Source of the DNA: an uncultured Thermoanaerobaculia bacterium
GTDB lineage: Bacteria; Acidobacteriota; Thermoanaerobaculia; Multivoradales; Multivoraceae
Assembly (NCBI GenBank): GCA_951813015.1
Contig: CATOTG010000007.1
Span: 124,001 to 188,000, forward strand
Length of the DNA stretch: 64,000 nt
Direction of reading: 5' to 3'
Shown: in pieces, positions 56,670 through 64,000 of the stretch
Layout: the number at the start of each line of letters is the position of its first letter
How positions within the stretch are numbered: the stretch's first letter is position 1
Translations under genes and position numbers: made by a program
The notes under the pieces: generated by a model
Databases searched by the model: none
Seen by the model: only the letters and a program-made list of their open reading frames with translations
What the model was told of the DNA's origin: nothing

Positions 56670-59126
56670 GTGGACAACGCCAGCCTGAGCTGGATCACCG
56701 GCTACATCTGGGGCATCGCGGACGACGTGCTGCGCGACCTCTACGTCCGCGGCAAGTACCGCGACGTCATCCTGCCGATGACCCTGCTGCGGCGGCTCGA
56801 CGCGGTGCTCGAACCGCGCAAGCGGCACGTCCTGCAGGTGAAGGCGACCCTCGACGAACTCGGCATCGTGGACCAGGACGCCACCCTGCGGGACGCGGCG
56901 AAGCAGGACTTCTACAACACGTCCAGCTACACCCTGCGCGATCTCCGCGCCCGCGCCGGCCGGCAACGCCTGCGGGCCGACTTCGAGGCCTGGCTCGACG
57001 GCTTCTCTCCGAACGTCCAGGACATCCTCGACAATTTCGAGTTCCGCAACCAGATTCCCCGGCTCTCCCGGGCCGACGCGCTCGGCACGCTGATCGAGAA
57101 GCTGACCTCGCCCGACATCAACCTCGGGCCAGCGCCGGTGCTGAACGGCGAAGGCGCCGTGAAGCACCCCGGCCTCGACAACCACGGCATGGGCTCGATC
57201 TTCGAAGAGCTGATCCGCCGCTTCAACGAGGAGAACAACGAGGAGGCCGGTGAGCACTTCACGCCGCGGGACGCGGTAAAGCTGATGGCCAACCTTGTCT
57301 TCCTGCCCGTGGCGGACCGGATCCGGTCCGCCACCTACACGCTCTACGACGGCGCCTGCGGTACCGGCGGCATCCTCACGGTGGCAGAGGAAGTGCTGCA
57401 GTCGCTCGCCACCGAACGCGGCAAGGAGGTCTCCACGCACCTCTTCGGCCAGGAAATCAACGCCGAGACCTACGCCATCTGCAAGGCCGACCTGCTGCTC
57501 AAGGGCGAAGGCGCGGCCGCCGACAACATCGTCGGCGGGCCGGAGCACTCCACACTCTCGAACGACGCCTTCCCATCCCGCGAGTTCGACTTCATGCTCT
57601 CCAACCCACCCTACGGCAAGAACTGGAGTACGGACCTCCAACGCATGGGCGGCAAGAAGGACATGCGCGACCCGCGCTTCCTGATCGAGCACGGCGACGA
57701 CCCGGAGTACTCCCTCGTCACCCGCAGTAGCGACGGACAGATGCTCTTCCTGGCCAACAAACTCGCCAAGATGAAGCGGAAGACCCCGCTCGGCAGCCGG
57801 GTCGCCGAGGTCCACAACGGCAGTTCCCTCTTCACCGGCAACGCCGGCCAGGGCGAGAGCAACATCCGTCGCTGGATCATCGAGAACGACTGGCTGGAGG
57901 CAATTGTCGCCCTGCCGCTCAACATGTTCTACAACACCGGCATCGCTACCTACGTGTGGGTGCTGACGAACCGGAAGCCGGAGCATCGCCGGGGCAAGGT
58001 CCAACTCATCGACGCCACGAAGCGGTTCCGGCCGCTGCGCAAGAACCTCGGCAAGAAGAACTGCGAACTCGGCGACGAGGACATCGCACGCATCTGCGAC
58101 GCCTTCCTGGCCTTCGAGGAGACCGAGGAGAGCAGGATCTTCGACAACGAGGCGTTCGGCTACTCGAAGGTGACCGTCGAGCGACCCCTGCGCATCGAAG
58201 GCATCGATGCGGGTCGCGCCTACAAGGCGGCCGAGATCCGTGAACTCAAGGCCGCCGGCGTCCGCAGCGAAGACGCGCCGCCGGTGATCCGGAAGGTCCA
58301 CAAGCGAGTAGTCGAGACGGACCCGTTGCGCGGCCTGTTCGAGGCAAGAATCGACGGCCGGGCCGCCGTCGTCGAGTACGAGCCCGACACGAGCCTCCGC
58401 GACACCGAGCAGATCCCTCTCCAGGAAGACGGCGGCATCGAGGCCTTCCTGAACCGCGAGGTCCTGCCCTGGGCCCCCGACGCGTGGTACAACCCCAGAA
58501 CCGTGAAGACCGGCTACGAGATCAGCTTCAACCGCTACTTCTACAAGCCCGAGCCGATGCGGCCCCTGGCCGAGATCCAGGCCGACATCCTGGCGCTGGA
58601 GACGCAGACCGAGGGGCTGCTGGCCGACATCATGGGCGGCATGGCGCCCGGTCCGCTCGAGGCTCGGACGCGTCGGGTGTACGTCGACACCTCCGTGTTC
58701 GGCGGCTGCGAGGACGAGGAGTTCCGGGTACCGTCCCGGAGGTTGTTCGAACGCTTCCGGCAGGGTGAGTTGACGCTGGTCTTCTCCCGCACCATTCTGG
58801 ACGAGTTGAACCGGGCGCCTCGGCGCGTCAGAATGACGTTGGACGCGGTGCCTGGCGAGCACAGGGAGTTCCTTGAGAGTTCGTCCGAGGTCGAGCTTCT
58901 CGCCGAACGGTATGTCGAACGCGGTGTTGTCGGACCCGCGATGCGGGAAGACGCTCTACATCTCGCCTTCGCCACGCTCGCCAGCGCCGACCTGCTCGTC
59001 AGTTGGAACCTCAGGCACATCGTGAACGACCGACGCATCCGCCTCGTCAACGCCGTCAATCGGGAACTGGGGCAGAAGTCCCCGGACATCTGCACTCCAT
59101 CGAGGCTGCTGGAAGATGACTCCTGA
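56670..59126 (+). CDS. hsdM: Type I R-M methyltransferase HsdM with C-terminal PIN domain
   Basis: 818 residues from GTG 56670 (GAGGA 8 bases before), one base after the vapC stop. Residues 1-150 are HsdM_N (YRDVILPMTLLRRLDAVLEP). Motif I is DGACGTGGIL (from Asp227) and motif IV NPPY (312-315) in FDFMLSNPPYGKNW. The usual HsdM end, LLADIMGGM near 657, is followed without a stop by a PIN domain: VYVDTSVFGG (Asp673), SRTILDELNRAPR, MREDALHLAFATLA and LVSWNLRHIVN. Ordinary HsdM is 500-670 residues. An internal ATG at the joint could also start PIN alone. The same fusion is in the decayed locus at 47.9 kb. Confidence 0.9.
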   Translation: MDNASLSWITGYIWGIADDVLRDLYVRGKYRDVILPMTLLRRLDAVLEPRKRHVLQVKATLDELGIVDQDATLRDAAKQDFYNTSSYTLRDLRARAGRQRLRADFEAWLDGFSPNVQDILDNFEFRNQIPRLSRADALGTLIEKLTSPDINLGPAPVLNGEGAVKHPGLDNHGMGSIFEELIRRFNEENNEEAGEHFTPRDAVKLMANLVFLPVADRIRSATYTLYDGACGTGGILTVAEEVLQSLATERGKEVSTHLFGQEINAETYAICKADLLLKGEGAAADNIVGGPEHSTLSNDAFPSREFDFMLSNPPYGKNWSTDLQRMGGKKDMRDPRFLIEHGDDPEYSLVTRSSDGQMLFLANKLAKMKRKTPLGSRVAEVHNGSSLFTGNAGQGESNIRRWIIENDWLEAIVALPLNMFYNTGIATYVWVLTNRKPEHRRGKVQLIDATKRFRPLRKNLGKKNCELGDEDIARICDAFLAFEETEESRIFDNEAFGYSKVTVERPLRIEGIDAGRAYKAAEIRELKAAGVRSEDAPPVIRKVHKRVVETDPLRGLFEARIDGRAAVVEYEPDTSLRDTEQIPLQEDGGIEAFLNREVLPWAPDAWYNPRTVKTGYEISFNRYFYKPEPMRPLAEIQADILALETQTEGLLADIMGGMAPGPLEARTRRVYVDTSVFGGCEDEEFRVPSRRLFERFRQGELTLVFSRTILDELNRAPRRVRMTLDAVPGEHREFLESSSEVELLAERYVERGVVGPAMREDALHLAFATLASADLLVSWNLRHIVNDRRIRLVNAVNRELGQKSPDICTPSRLLEDDS

Positions 59127-59349
59127 ACCAGGCAAGGACAAACGCAAGAAGGGCTTCGACTGCGTGGCCTACCAGCGCGAACAAAGGGACCGCATCAGCC
59201 GCATGCTGAATGCCATGACCCGGGAGGAGCGAGTGGCTTGGCTATGTACCGTGGAACCAACGGATCCGGTGCTGCGCCGCATCATGCAGGAGTCCCCACG
59301 CGGCACTCTTCGCAAAGCCGGCGTTCCGGCTCCCGACTCCGAAGCCTGA
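59116..59349 (+). CDS. Small FDCVA-family protein 5 (putative antitoxin)
   Basis: 77 residues, ATG 59116 within the last codons of hsdM-PIN (11-base overlap). KKGFDCVAYQREQRDRISRM, AMTREERVAWLC and TDPVLRRIMQESPRGTLRKA. Coupled to the PIN-bearing gene as an antitoxin would be. Almost the same as copy 3. Basic and rich in Arg. No known DNA-binding fold is seen. Confidence 0.78.
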   Translation: MTPEPGKDKRKKGFDCVAYQREQRDRISRMLNAMTREERVAWLCTVEPTDPVLRRIMQESPRGTLRKAGVPAPDSEA

Positions 59350-59362
59350 GGGGGCTGAGGGG

Positions 59363-59590
59363 ATGGCGGCCAAGACGAAGAAGAAGAGCTTCGACTGCGT
59401 CGCCTTTCAACGCGCGCAGCGGAAGAAGCTCGGCAAGAAGTTCGAGACCATGACCAGTGAGGAGATCGGCGCCTGGATGCGCGACTACCGGCCGACGGAC
59501 CCTAAGCTGCGGCGTCTGGTCGAGCGCCTGCGAGCTCGCGATGCCAGCGTGCACGAGCCGACATCTTCGGACCGCAGCCTCCGGGCATGA
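59363..59590 (+). CDS. Small FDCVA-family protein 6
   Basis: 75 residues. KKKSFDCVAFQRAQRKKLGK, IGAWMRDYRPTDPKLRRLVE. Start follows GAGGGG, 13 bases after the previous stop. Near-copy of protein 4. Confidence 0.75.
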   Translation: MAAKTKKKSFDCVAFQRAQRKKLGKKFETMTSEEIGAWMRDYRPTDPKLRRLVERLRARDASVHEPTSSDRSLRA

Positions 59591-59692
59591 ACCGCTGGGC
59601 CGTCTGCTGGCGGCCGAACAGACCGAGGCGACCCGCATCACGAGAAGGTCTCGGCGCCAGCGGGGCGCAACCAGAAACGGAATCCAGTCCGA

Positions 59693-59935
59693 ATGACCGC
59701 TGACTCGACAGCCAGGAGAGGAAAGAGCTTCGACGGTGTCGCCTTCCAGCGTGCTCAGCGGGAGAAGCTCGGCAAGAAGTTCGAGACCATGAGCAACGGC
59801 GAGAGCAACGCCCGGATGCGCGACTACCGGCCAACGGGCCCCATACTCCGCAGATTCACGGAGCGCGCAAGGCGCGGGATCGCGAACGACGCTGCCATCG
59901 AGTCCACGGTCCCTGCCGAGCAGTCCGGGAAATGA
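59693..59935 (+). CDS. Small FDCVA-family protein 7
   Basis: 80 residues. RGKSFDGVAFQRAQREKLGK, then ARMRDYRPTGPILRRFTERA. The Cys of FDC is Gly here and DP is GP, so it is a drifting copy. Its stop overlaps the hsdS start (ATGA). The 100 bases before it hold only a short chance ORF. Confidence 0.72.
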   Translation: MTADSTARRGKSFDGVAFQRAQREKLGKKFETMSNGESNARMRDYRPTGPILRRFTERARRGIANDAAIESTVPAEQSGK

Positions 59936-61380
59936 CCCGCACCGTCGAGGCACTCAGCGAATACGAGGACTCGGGCGTCGAGCACCTTGGGAGAGTGCCG
60001 GCCCATTGGGAGGTACGGCGGATTTCCACCTTGGCGGACATTCTGAACGGCGGCACACCCTCCTCGGCAAACCCCGCCTACTGGGGAGGCGACGTTCCGT
60101 GGATCACACCCACCGATCTGGGTCGGCTTCAGGGCCGCCGAGTTCGCGAGACAGCCCGCACCCTCACGAAAGCCGGATACGAGGCCTGCGGTGCTTCAAT
60201 GGCACCGACAGGCAGCCTTGCCCTATCGACGCGGGCACCGATCGGCCACCTCGGAATCCTGGGCCAACCGGCCTGCACCAACCAGGGATGCCGACTCCTG
60301 GTGCCCAACGACTCCATCGACTCCCGTTTCCTCTACCACGCCCTCGCGACATTCCGCGCCGAGATCAGGGCTCTGGGCCAAGGAAGCACGTTCAAGGAGT
60401 TGTCGCGGGAACACCTGGCAGCGTTCGGCATCAGTCTGCCTCCCCTACCCGAGCAGACCGTCATCGTTCGCTTCCTCGACTACGTCGGCCGGCGCGTACA
60501 TCGGTACATCCGGGCAAAGGAGAACCTGATCACGCTGCTGGAGGAGCAGAAGCAGGCCGTCATCCACCAGGCCGTCACCGGCCAGTTCGATGTCCGGACC
60601 GGCCGGGCCTATGCCGAGTACAACGACTCCGGCGTGGAGTGGCTGCCGGAAGTGCCGGGGCATTGGGCGATGAGGAAGATCCGGCAATGCGCCTCCATCT
60701 CGGGAGGAATGACGCCCAGCATGGAGGACGCCAGTTTCTGGAACGGAGACGTGCCATGGGTCACTCCGAAGGACATGAAGACCATGGTGATCGACGACTC
60801 GCGCTTACGGGTCACGGAGGCCGCGCTCGCCGAAACCTCACTTCGGTTGGTTCAGGCACCCGCCGTGCTCATGGTCGTCCGCGGAATGATCCTCGCCCGC
60901 AGAGTGCCCATCGCCCGAACAACGGTGCCGGTAACGATCAACCAGGACATGAAGGTACTGCGACCCGGCCCCGAGCTGAACGCAGCCTACATGGCGTCGT
61001 TCCTCGATTGCGCTCACGACGGCCTCTTTCCCCTGATCGACGAAGCAGGGCACGGAACGCGGAGGCTTCCGACCGAACGCTGGCGAGATCTGCCGATCAC
61101 GATTCCTCCGCAAGCCGAACAGACCGCCATCTCCCGCTACGTCGACCACATCACAACCGGTACGACCACTGCCATCGACCGAACCCGCCGCCAGATCGCC
61201 CTTTCTCGGCAGTGGCGCGAGCGTGTGATGGCCGACGTGGTCACTGGCAAGGTCGACGTGCGCGGTGCTGCCGCTACGCTGCCGGAAACGGACCCGCTGG
61301 CGGGAAGCGATCTACCGGTCGGCGCCCTCACTACCCGAATACGGCGAGTTCCCGGACCCCCGGCATCCGTCGGAGACTGA
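59932..61380 (+). CDS. hsdS: Type I restriction-modification specificity subunit HsdS
   Basis: 482 residues with two target-recognition domains. TRD1 starts WEVRRISTLADILNGGTPSS and TRD2 WAMRKIRQCASISGGMTPS, each with a (V)PWxTPxDxxxxxI-like strand (GDVPWITPTDLG, GDVPWVTPKDMK). Each ends in a long helix (LPEQTVIVRFLDY...LITLLEEQKQAVI; QAEQTAISRYVDH...RRQIALSRQWRER). Together they give a bipartite DNA site. ATG overlaps the stop of small protein 7. Confidence 0.93.
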   Translation: MTRTVEALSEYEDSGVEHLGRVPAHWEVRRISTLADILNGGTPSSANPAYWGGDVPWITPTDLGRLQGRRVRETARTLTKAGYEACGASMAPTGSLALSTRAPIGHLGILGQPACTNQGCRLLVPNDSIDSRFLYHALATFRAEIRALGQGSTFKELSREHLAAFGISLPPLPEQTVIVRFLDYVGRRVHRYIRAKENLITLLEEQKQAVIHQAVTGQFDVRTGRAYAEYNDSGVEWLPEVPGHWAMRKIRQCASISGGMTPSMEDASFWNGDVPWVTPKDMKTMVIDDSRLRVTEAALAETSLRLVQAPAVLMVVRGMILARRVPIARTTVPVTINQDMKVLRPGPELNAAYMASFLDCAHDGLFPLIDEAGHGTRRLPTERWRDLPITIPPQAEQTAISRYVDHITTGTTTAIDRTRRQIALSRQWRERVMADVVTGKVDVRGAAATLPETDPLAGSDLPVGALTTRIRRVPGPPASVGD

Positions 61381-61382
61381 CC

Positions 61383-62018
61383 ATGGCGGCGCAAAGCAAC
61401 ACCAAGCTCTACCACATAGTTCACGTGGATCCACTGCGTTCCATCATCCGATCCGGCGAGATCTGGTGCGGCGCGCAGGTCAGACGGAGCAAGCTGCCCG
61501 GCACGGCGGTCGGTACTTCGTCCATCAAGGAGAGGCGTCTCACGACCAGGTTGACCAGCCATCCGGGACTCGCCGTGGGTGAGTGCGTTCCCTTCTACTT
61601 CTGCCCCCGCTCGGTGATGCTCTATGTGATCCGCGAGGCTAACCACCCGGAGCTCGCGTTCCGAGGCGGGCAGGACGAGATACTCCATCTCGAAGCTGAG
61701 ATGAATGAGACGGTGGCTTGGGCGGAAGAGCGTCGGAGGAGGTGGGCGTTCACGCTGTCGAACGCCGGGTCGCGCTACTTCGAGGACCGCGCCGATCTGG
61801 CGTGCCTGACTGAGATCGACTGGGAAGCTGTCCGCGCCACAAACTGGAGTGCTCGAAGGGAGGGCAAGCAGGCAGAGTTCCTCGTCGAGCGCTCGGTCGC
61901 CTGGAACTTGATCCGCCGAATCGGGTGCACCGAAGCAGCGTGGCGGAAAGCCGCCGCCACTGTCGAGAACGACAGCCACCGGTCCGAGGGTGCCGCGCGT
62001 CCCGATTGGTACTATTGA
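61383..62018 (+). CDS. darT: DarT-type DNA ADP-ribosyltransferase toxin (DUF4433)
   Basis: 211 residues, the family's length. LYHIVHVDPLRSIIRSGEIW is the NAD-binding start, then ECVPFYFCPRSVMLYVI, DLACLTEIDWEAV and GKQAEFLVERSVAW, where Glu165 stands at the catalytic place. DarT adds ADP-ribose to thymidine in single-stranded DNA. ATG 61383 is two bases after hsdS. All core motifs look sound, but the partner gene is truncated. Confidence 0.85.
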   Translation: MAAQSNTKLYHIVHVDPLRSIIRSGEIWCGAQVRRSKLPGTAVGTSSIKERRLTTRLTSHPGLAVGECVPFYFCPRSVMLYVIREANHPELAFRGGQDEILHLEAEMNETVAWAEERRRRWAFTLSNAGSRYFEDRADLACLTEIDWEAVRATNWSARREGKQAEFLVERSVAWNLIRRIGCTEAAWRKAAATVENDSHRSEGAARPDWYY

Positions 62019-62037
62019 AGCCCTTGGAGGAAGCGGC

Positions 62038-62415
62038 ATGATCCGGTTCAAGACCGGCAACATCCTTCACGAGGACGCGGAAGCGCTCGTCAACACGGTG
62101 AACTGCGTCGGCGTGATGGGGCGCGGGGTCGCGCTTCAATTCAAGAAAGCGTATCCGGAGAACTTCCGCGCCTACGCTACCAGCCCGTGGCAGAAGTCCG
62201 TGTCGCACCGAGAGTGGCCAGGCACCCGCCCGGCAAGGCGCGAAGAGGGAGCATATCGGGCCATATTCGACCGAGGAGCAACGATGCCGGGCGGGATGCA
62301 TGGCCGCTCGAATGCAGCGCGACTTCTGCCACGGGCTGCTACGGCCTGCAAGGGCGGCGTCGTTCGGCCTGAACGCATATTAGTCGCGGGAACGGCGCGC
62401 ACGCTTGCTCCATGA
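62038..62415 (+). pseudogene. darG: Truncated DarG (macrodomain antitoxin)
   Basis: The first 47 codons are a macrodomain start: MIRFKTGNILHEDAEALVNT, VNCVGVMGRGVALQFKKAYP. After ENFRAYA the sequence no longer fits a macrodomain and runs to a stop at 62415. A full DarG is about 350 residues, with a second domain. The ADP-ribose binding loop of the second half and the DarT-binding part are lost. So either the toxin is unchecked or it is guarded by something else. Confidence 0.8.
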
Positions 62416-62416
62416 A

Positions 62417-62572
62417 GTGATCGAGGACATCCGCAGATCGCGGCCGGGATTCCGTGCCTGCGACAATCTTCCGCGGGAAGCCCTCTACGACCGTGACCTG
62501 GCCCGAGCCGAAGCCAGGGCGGCCGCCGAGAAGGAAGGCAGGTCGCCTGCCGAGTCCTCGAGCGAGACGTGA
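62417..62572 (+). CDS. Small hypothetical protein or C-terminal remnant
   Basis: From GTG 62417 (or TTG 62405) about 51 codons: VIEDIRRSRPGFRACDNLPR, YDRDLARAEARAAAEKEGR. The stop overlaps the hsdR start (ACGTGACG). Not recognised. It might be the 3' end of a gene whose front was lost with the darG deletion. Confidence 0.4.
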   Translation: MIEDIRRSRPGFRACDNLPREALYDRDLARAEARAAAEKEGRSPAESSSET

Positions 62573-64000
62573 CGACCGACACTACCGAGCGCGGCCTCGA
62601 ACGCCTCATCTGCACCGCCCTCGCCGGCCACCCCTGCGACCCGCCGAAGCCCGGCGAACTTCCCCAATCGACCGAGCCGAGCGCCGCCGCCGGCACTCCC
62701 CCCGCCACCACCTCCGGCTGGACCGCCGGAAACCCCCGCAACTACGACCGGAACTACTGCGTCGATCTCGCCCAGCTCTCCCCGTTCCTCCACGCCACTC
62801 AGCCAGACGCCGCCGCAAGCCTGGCCCTGGACGACGACGGGCCGGCGCGGCGCAAGTTCCTCGCCCGGCTGCAGGGCGAGATCACGAAGCGCGGCACCAT
62901 CGACGTGTTGCGCAACGGCATCAAGCACGGCGCGCACGACATCGAGATTTTCTACGGCACGCCGTCCGAAGGGAACGAACTCGCGCAACAACGCTTCGAC
63001 CTGAACCGCTTCACCGTCACGCGGCAGCTTCGCTACAGCCGGGACGAGACGCAACTGGCGCTTGACCTGGCGCTGTTCGTCAACGGCCTGCCGGTCGTCA
63101 CGTTCGAGTTGAAGAACAGCCTGACCAAGCAGACCGTGAGCGACGCGGTCGAGCAATACCGGAAGGACCGCAATCCGCGGGAGAAGCTGTTCGAGTTCGG
63201 ACGCTGCATCGTCCACTTCGCGGTGGACGAGCGGGAAGTGCGCTTCTGCACCCACCTGCGGGGCAAGGCGTCCTGGTTCCTGCCGTTCAACCGCGGCTGG
63301 CAAGACGGCGCGGGGAACCCGCCGAACCCGGACGGTCTCGCCGCGGACTACCTGTGGCGCGACGTGCTGACCCGCGAGAGCCTCACGGAGATCGTCGAGA
63401 ACTACGCCCAGATCGTCGAATCGAAGGACGAGAAGACGGGCCGCAAGAGGAAGACCCAGATCTGGCCGCGCTACCACCAGCTCGACGTAGTCCGCCGGCT
63501 TCTGGCCGACGCGGCCGAGCACGGCGCCGGCAACCGTTACCTGATCCAGCACTCGGCGGGCAGCGGCAAGAGCTACTCCATCGCCTGGCTGGCCCATCAA
63601 TTGATCGGGCTGAAGGGGCGGACGGGTTTCCCGCGCTCCCAGGCGGAAGAGGACAGTGGCTCGGTGTTCGACTCCATCGTCGTCGTCACCGACCGGGTCA
63701 TCCTGGACCGCCAGATCCACGCCACGATCAGGCAGTACGCCCAGGTCGGGGCAACCGTCGGGCACGCGGACCGTTCGGGGGATCTCCGCCAGCTCCTCGA
63801 AGGCGGCAAGAAGATCGTCATCACGACGATCCAGAAGTTCCCCCACGTCCTGGACGCCATCGGCAACGAGCAGCGCGGACGACGGTTCGCGATCATCATC
63901 GACGAGGCCCACTCCAGCCAGGGCGGGCGGACGAGCGCCGCGGTTTCGGGCGCTCTCTCCGAAGCTGGCGCCCGCGGCGAAGACGAAACGTACGAGGACC
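62569..64000 (+). CDS. hsdR: Type I restriction endonuclease subunit HsdR, cut by window end
   Basis: 477 codons are inside the window. GTG 62569 overlaps the previous stop. The nuclease site is GAHDIEIFYG and VVTFELKNSL (Glu180, Lys182). The motor begins with RYHQLDVVRRLLA, Walker A HSAGSGKSYS (Lys334), VVTDRVILDRQIH and DEAH at 445-448 in IIIDEAHSSQGG. The rest of the motor and the C-terminus lie outside. It completes the R-M set with hsdM and hsdS. Confidence 0.92.
   Translation, partial: MTTDTTERGLERLICTALAGHPCDPPKPGELPQSTEPSAAAGTPPATTSGWTAGNPRNYDRNYCVDLAQLSPFLHATQPDAAASLALDDDGPARRKFLARLQGEITKRGTIDVLRNGIKHGAHDIEIFYGTPSEGNELAQQRFDLNRFTVTRQLRYSRDETQLALDLALFVNGLPVVTFELKNSLTKQTVSDAVEQYRKDRNPREKLFEFGRCIVHFAVDEREVRFCTHLRGKASWFLPFNRGWQDGAGNPPNPDGLAADYLWRDVLTRESLTEIVENYAQIVESKDEKTGRKRKTQIWPRYHQLDVVRRLLADAAEHGAGNRYLIQHSAGSGKSYSIAWLAHQLIGLKGRTGFPRSQAEEDSGSVFDSIVVVTDRVILDRQIHATIRQYAQVGATVGHADRSGDLRQLLEGGKKIVITTIQKFPHVLDAIGNEQRGRRFAIIIDEAHSSQGGRTSAAVSGALSEAGARGEDETYED

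Noticed and set aside
1..64000. rRNA, tRNA and replication origin
   Set aside because: No tRNA cloverleaf, rRNA-like block, DnaA-box cluster or partition genes were noticed by eye; a covariance-model scan would be needed to exclude small RNAs.

Overview
The window is high-GC bacterial DNA with closely packed and often overlapping genes, frequent GTG/TTG starts and extended -10-like promoter elements (TGnTAnanT). The gene content points to an Acidobacteriota-like or Planctomycetota-like heterotroph, possibly from a metagenome. The clues are two operons of planctomycete-type cytochrome DUF1549/DUF1553 plus DUF1501 proteins, a sulfatase, a GMC/DUF1080/Gfo-Idh sugar set, and a collagenase ending in a domain I associate with Acidobacteriota. 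The phylum is inference; there is no rRNA or tRNA here.

Layout. 1-5.7 kb: edge of a sugar-binding lipoprotein, a YcaQ-type DNA glycosylase-like protein, a DUF993/old-yellow-enzyme pair, and an ARPP-1 (DUF6569) gene divergent from an NrtR-like Nudix regulator with palindromic operators between them. 6.5-7.7 kb: decayed mobile-element replication genes and small duplicated fragments. 7.7-16.6 kb: sulfatase, Gfo/Idh/MocA oxidoreductase, DUF1080-like protein, PmoA-like protein, cupin lipoprotein, GMC oxidoreductase and gluconate-2-dehydrogenase subunit 3. These fit secreted sugar oxidation by a 3-keto-glycoside route. 17.5-22.8 kb: a DprA/phosphoribosyltransferase pair resembling the ShosTA defence system, dienelactone hydrolase, GST, VapBC and an orphan D12 adenine methylase. 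22.8-33.5 kb: duplicated PQQ-propeller genes around a collagenase, an MFS transporter, a GST, two SnoaL-like lipoproteins and an endonuclease/phosphatase-serine hydrolase fusion. 33.7-47.3 kb: two cytochrome/DUF1501 operons with a WD40 cytochrome and a pre-peptidase-domain protein. Several of these genes are interrupted by single-base changes, mostly in homopolymer runs.

47.3-64 kb is a defence island. Its core is a type I restriction-modification operon running vapB-vapC-hsdM::PIN-three small FDCVA proteins-hsdS-darT-truncated darG-small ORF-hsdR (cut by the window end). HsdM is fused in frame to a C-terminal PIN nuclease domain. A decayed paralogous locus at 47.3-49.1 kb shows the same junction, and a third fragment lies at 51.8-52.3 kb. 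Seven copies of one small-protein family (F/Y-D-C-[VI]-A near the N-terminus, DPxLRR near the middle or C-terminus) follow these loci. I infer that they are antitoxins or accessory subunits for the PIN domain. IS3 and ISL3 insertions and HigB, IS256 and prolyl-oligopeptidase remnants show repeated turnover here.

Two dispersed intergenic repeat families run through the 9-43 kb part. One forms a hairpin with compensatory base changes between copies.
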